A stretch of 64,000 nt of DNA from an uncultured Lachnospiraceae bacterium (GTDB lineage: Bacteria > Bacillota > Clostridia > Lachnospirales > Lachnospiraceae), in the NCBI GenBank assembly GCA_947165025.1, contig CAMUYQ010000003.1, positions 142,379-206,378 of the forward strand. The letters run 5' to 3'. The position numbers and the translations under genes were made by a program. The notes below the pieces were generated by a model. That model was not told where the DNA came from and ran no database searches. It worked only from the letters and a program-made list of their open reading frames with translations. Positions within the stretch are counted from its first letter, which is position 1. Every line of letters begins with the position of its first letter. Positions 62,940 to 64,000 of the stretch are shown here, in pieces.

Positions 62940-63749
62940 ATGAACATTATGAAAAGAACGTTTATTACAAGCCTTGCATGCATTGCGTTTTCGACAATGC
63001 TCACGGGATGCGATCTCGTTCCTTCTCTCAATCTGACAGAAGAACAGAGTACGCTCATTGCAGAGTATGCGGCCGGAAAGCTCCTTGAATACGCAAAGGG
63101 ACATCCGGGCGGACTTATGATACTTGAAGATATTGACCTGACTGAGGTCAATCCGGGTCTTAAGAAGGAAGAGGAGAAGCCTGAGACTCCGCTTCTTCCC
63201 GAACAGCCTCTTCCGCCTTCGGCTGACAGTCCGGTCTCAGAGCCTGCAGGTGATGCGCTTGTAAATGAGCCCGATGGCGGACCTGATCAGGAAGCGCTTG
63301 TTGATACACCGGACGATGTATCTTCCGCGCCGACAAAGACGATCGCACAGGCACTCGGAATGGACGGGGTTGATCTTGAGTATGAGAGGTATGAGATAGC
63401 GAAGACATATCCCGAGAATGCAACGGAACTTGCTTTTTCAATGAAGGCAGCACCCGGTAAGGAACTTCTTGTAGTACATTTTGTTCTTGCCAACCACGGC
63501 GAGAGCGAGGTACAGGCCCATACGGATTCTTCCAACTTCAAGGTAAGGCTTCTGTTAAACGGCAGCGACAAGCTTCGCGGAGATGTTACGTTCCTTGATA
63601 ACGACCTTATGAATTATACAGGTGCGCTCGCTCCCGGTGCAGAAGTTGATTCCGTTCTCGTCTTTGAAGTTAAAGAAGGTACGGAAATATCGTCAATGGA
63701 CCTTCTCATCGTCGAGGATGGCGGTGAAGAGAAATATAAAATAATGTAG
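62940..63749 (+). CDS. Lipoprotein with C-terminal beta-rich domain
   Basis: 269 residues. Two ATGs (62940 and 62949) both give the lipobox LTGC. A helical N-terminal part, then a low-complexity Pro/Asp/Glu region (about 75-140) and a C-terminal beta domain (about 145-269) with LLVVHFVLANHG and LAPGAEVDSVLVFEV, the wording of DUF4352/DUF5067-type extracellular domains. Function unknown. It ends the operon of the kinase, whose stop is 13 bases upstream, and sits next to a hairpin that may be its terminator. Confidence 0.68.
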   Translation: MNIMKRTFITSLACIAFSTMLTGCDLVPSLNLTEEQSTLIAEYAAGKLLEYAKGHPGGLMILEDIDLTEVNPGLKKEEEKPETPLLPEQPLPPSADSPVSEPAGDALVNEPDGGPDQEALVDTPDDVSSAPTKTIAQALGMDGVDLEYERYEIAKTYPENATELAFSMKAAPGKELLVVHFVLANHGESEVQAHTDSSNFKVRLLLNGSDKLRGDVTFLDNDLMNYTGALAPGAEVDSVLVFEVKEGTEISSMDLLIVEDGGEEKYKIM

Positions 63750-63761
63750 TTGAAAAAATGC

Positions 63762-63790
63762 TTGACTTGACGTAATGACGGTGCTATATT
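63762..63790 (+). promoter_or_regulatory. rRNA operon promoter
   Basis: TTGACT (63762-63767), 17 bases, TATATT (63785-63790). Transcription would start near 63797, about 148 bases before 16S. The leader also has CCTTGAAAA at about 63850, wording usual in clostridial rRNA leaders. Confidence 0.7.
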
Positions 63791-63795
63791 TAATA

Positions 63796-63823
63796 GGCTG
63801 TCCGCGCAGGACAGGCCTTTTTT
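63796..63823 (+). terminator. Hairpin with T run in the rRNA leader
   Basis: GGCTGTCC (63796-63803) pairs with GGACAGGCC (63809-63817), one bulged base, then six T. It overlaps the predicted start of the rRNA transcript, so it may be the terminator for the lipoprotein gene, an attenuator that needs antitermination, or both. Confidence 0.6.
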
Positions 63824-63944
63824 CTTTATATTAAAGGCTTTTTCGGTACCTTGAAAATGAAATAGTACAACCAACCAAACCCGAAAAATTCCAGACAAAA
63901 TTCGGAAGTAAAACAATTAGCTAGCGTAAGCTGGTTCAAACATT

Positions 63945-64000
<56 letters not shown>

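Overview
The window reads as a chromosomal segment of an anaerobic, low-to-mid GC Gram-positive bacterium of the Clostridia (rumen or gut type, Lachnospiraceae/Oscillospirales-like). The reasons are the secG-rnr-smpB-ssrA block, the nudF-xerD pair, gapA-pgk-tpiA, a sortase with a pilin-type surface protein, many hybrid histidine kinases, strong SD sequences and the opening bases of the 16S gene at the right edge. Genus cannot be fixed from the sequence alone. Almost all DNA is coding, and no gene-free stretch exceeds 300 bases.

Layout. 0-2.3 kb (minus strand): a haemolysin-III/PAQR-like membrane protein and two zinc-ribbon proteins. 2.4-7.8 kb (plus): a tight three-gene envelope operon, zinc-ribbon/VWA protein, M14 metallopeptidase and lipoprotein amidase, with stop/start overlaps. 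7.9-11.8 kb: a PF12897-type aminotransferase, a Nudix ADP-sugar hydrolase, xerD and a convergent PHP phosphatase whose 3' end overlaps xerD. 12.0-15.3 kb: gapA-pgk-tpiA, with structured repeat elements in the spacers.

15.4-25.5 kb is a block of signalling genes that looks grafted into place. Its left edge is a decayed tyrosine-recombinase fragment fused in frame to the 3' half of an SGNH hydrolase. Its right edge is a PAS-protein gene cut off after about 40 codons. AT-rich DNA with paired TATCACT motifs spaced 13 bp apart lies at both edges. Inside are a hybrid kinase, a second hybrid kinase carrying a DegV (fatty-acid-binding) domain between receiver and HPt, a 72-residue protein, a FIST/DUF6976-like protein, an AGCS amino-acid symporter and a response regulator.

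25.5-40.0 kb: class B sortase, a GGDEF(degenerate)-EAL protein and a giant (about 3,925 aa) surface adhesin with a choice-of-anchor-A-type head, about 15 Spy0128-type isopeptide repeats, Cna-B/SpaA domains and a GPVTG sorting signal. This looks like one surface-display module with c-di-GMP input. 40.1-43.6 kb: secG, rnr, smpB and tmRNA (tag ADNSYAFAA). 43.6-48.2 kb: a DHH phosphoesterase starting directly at the tmRNA 3' end, translationally coupled to a TIR-transmembrane-beta-propeller protein.

48.2-52.8 kb (minus): hybrid kinase plus a MATE transporter fused to an anti-sigma-like ATPase domain. 52.9-56.7 kb: a beta-helical membrane protein, a small Cys protein, a methyl-accepting chemotaxis protein and a small membrane protein. 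56.8-63.7 kb: OmpR-type regulator, hybrid kinase, PepD dipeptidase, classical sensor kinase and lipoprotein, largely one operon. 63.8-64.0 kb: rRNA promoter, leader and the start of 16S rRNA.

All identifications come from reading motifs by eye. No database search or folding program was run.
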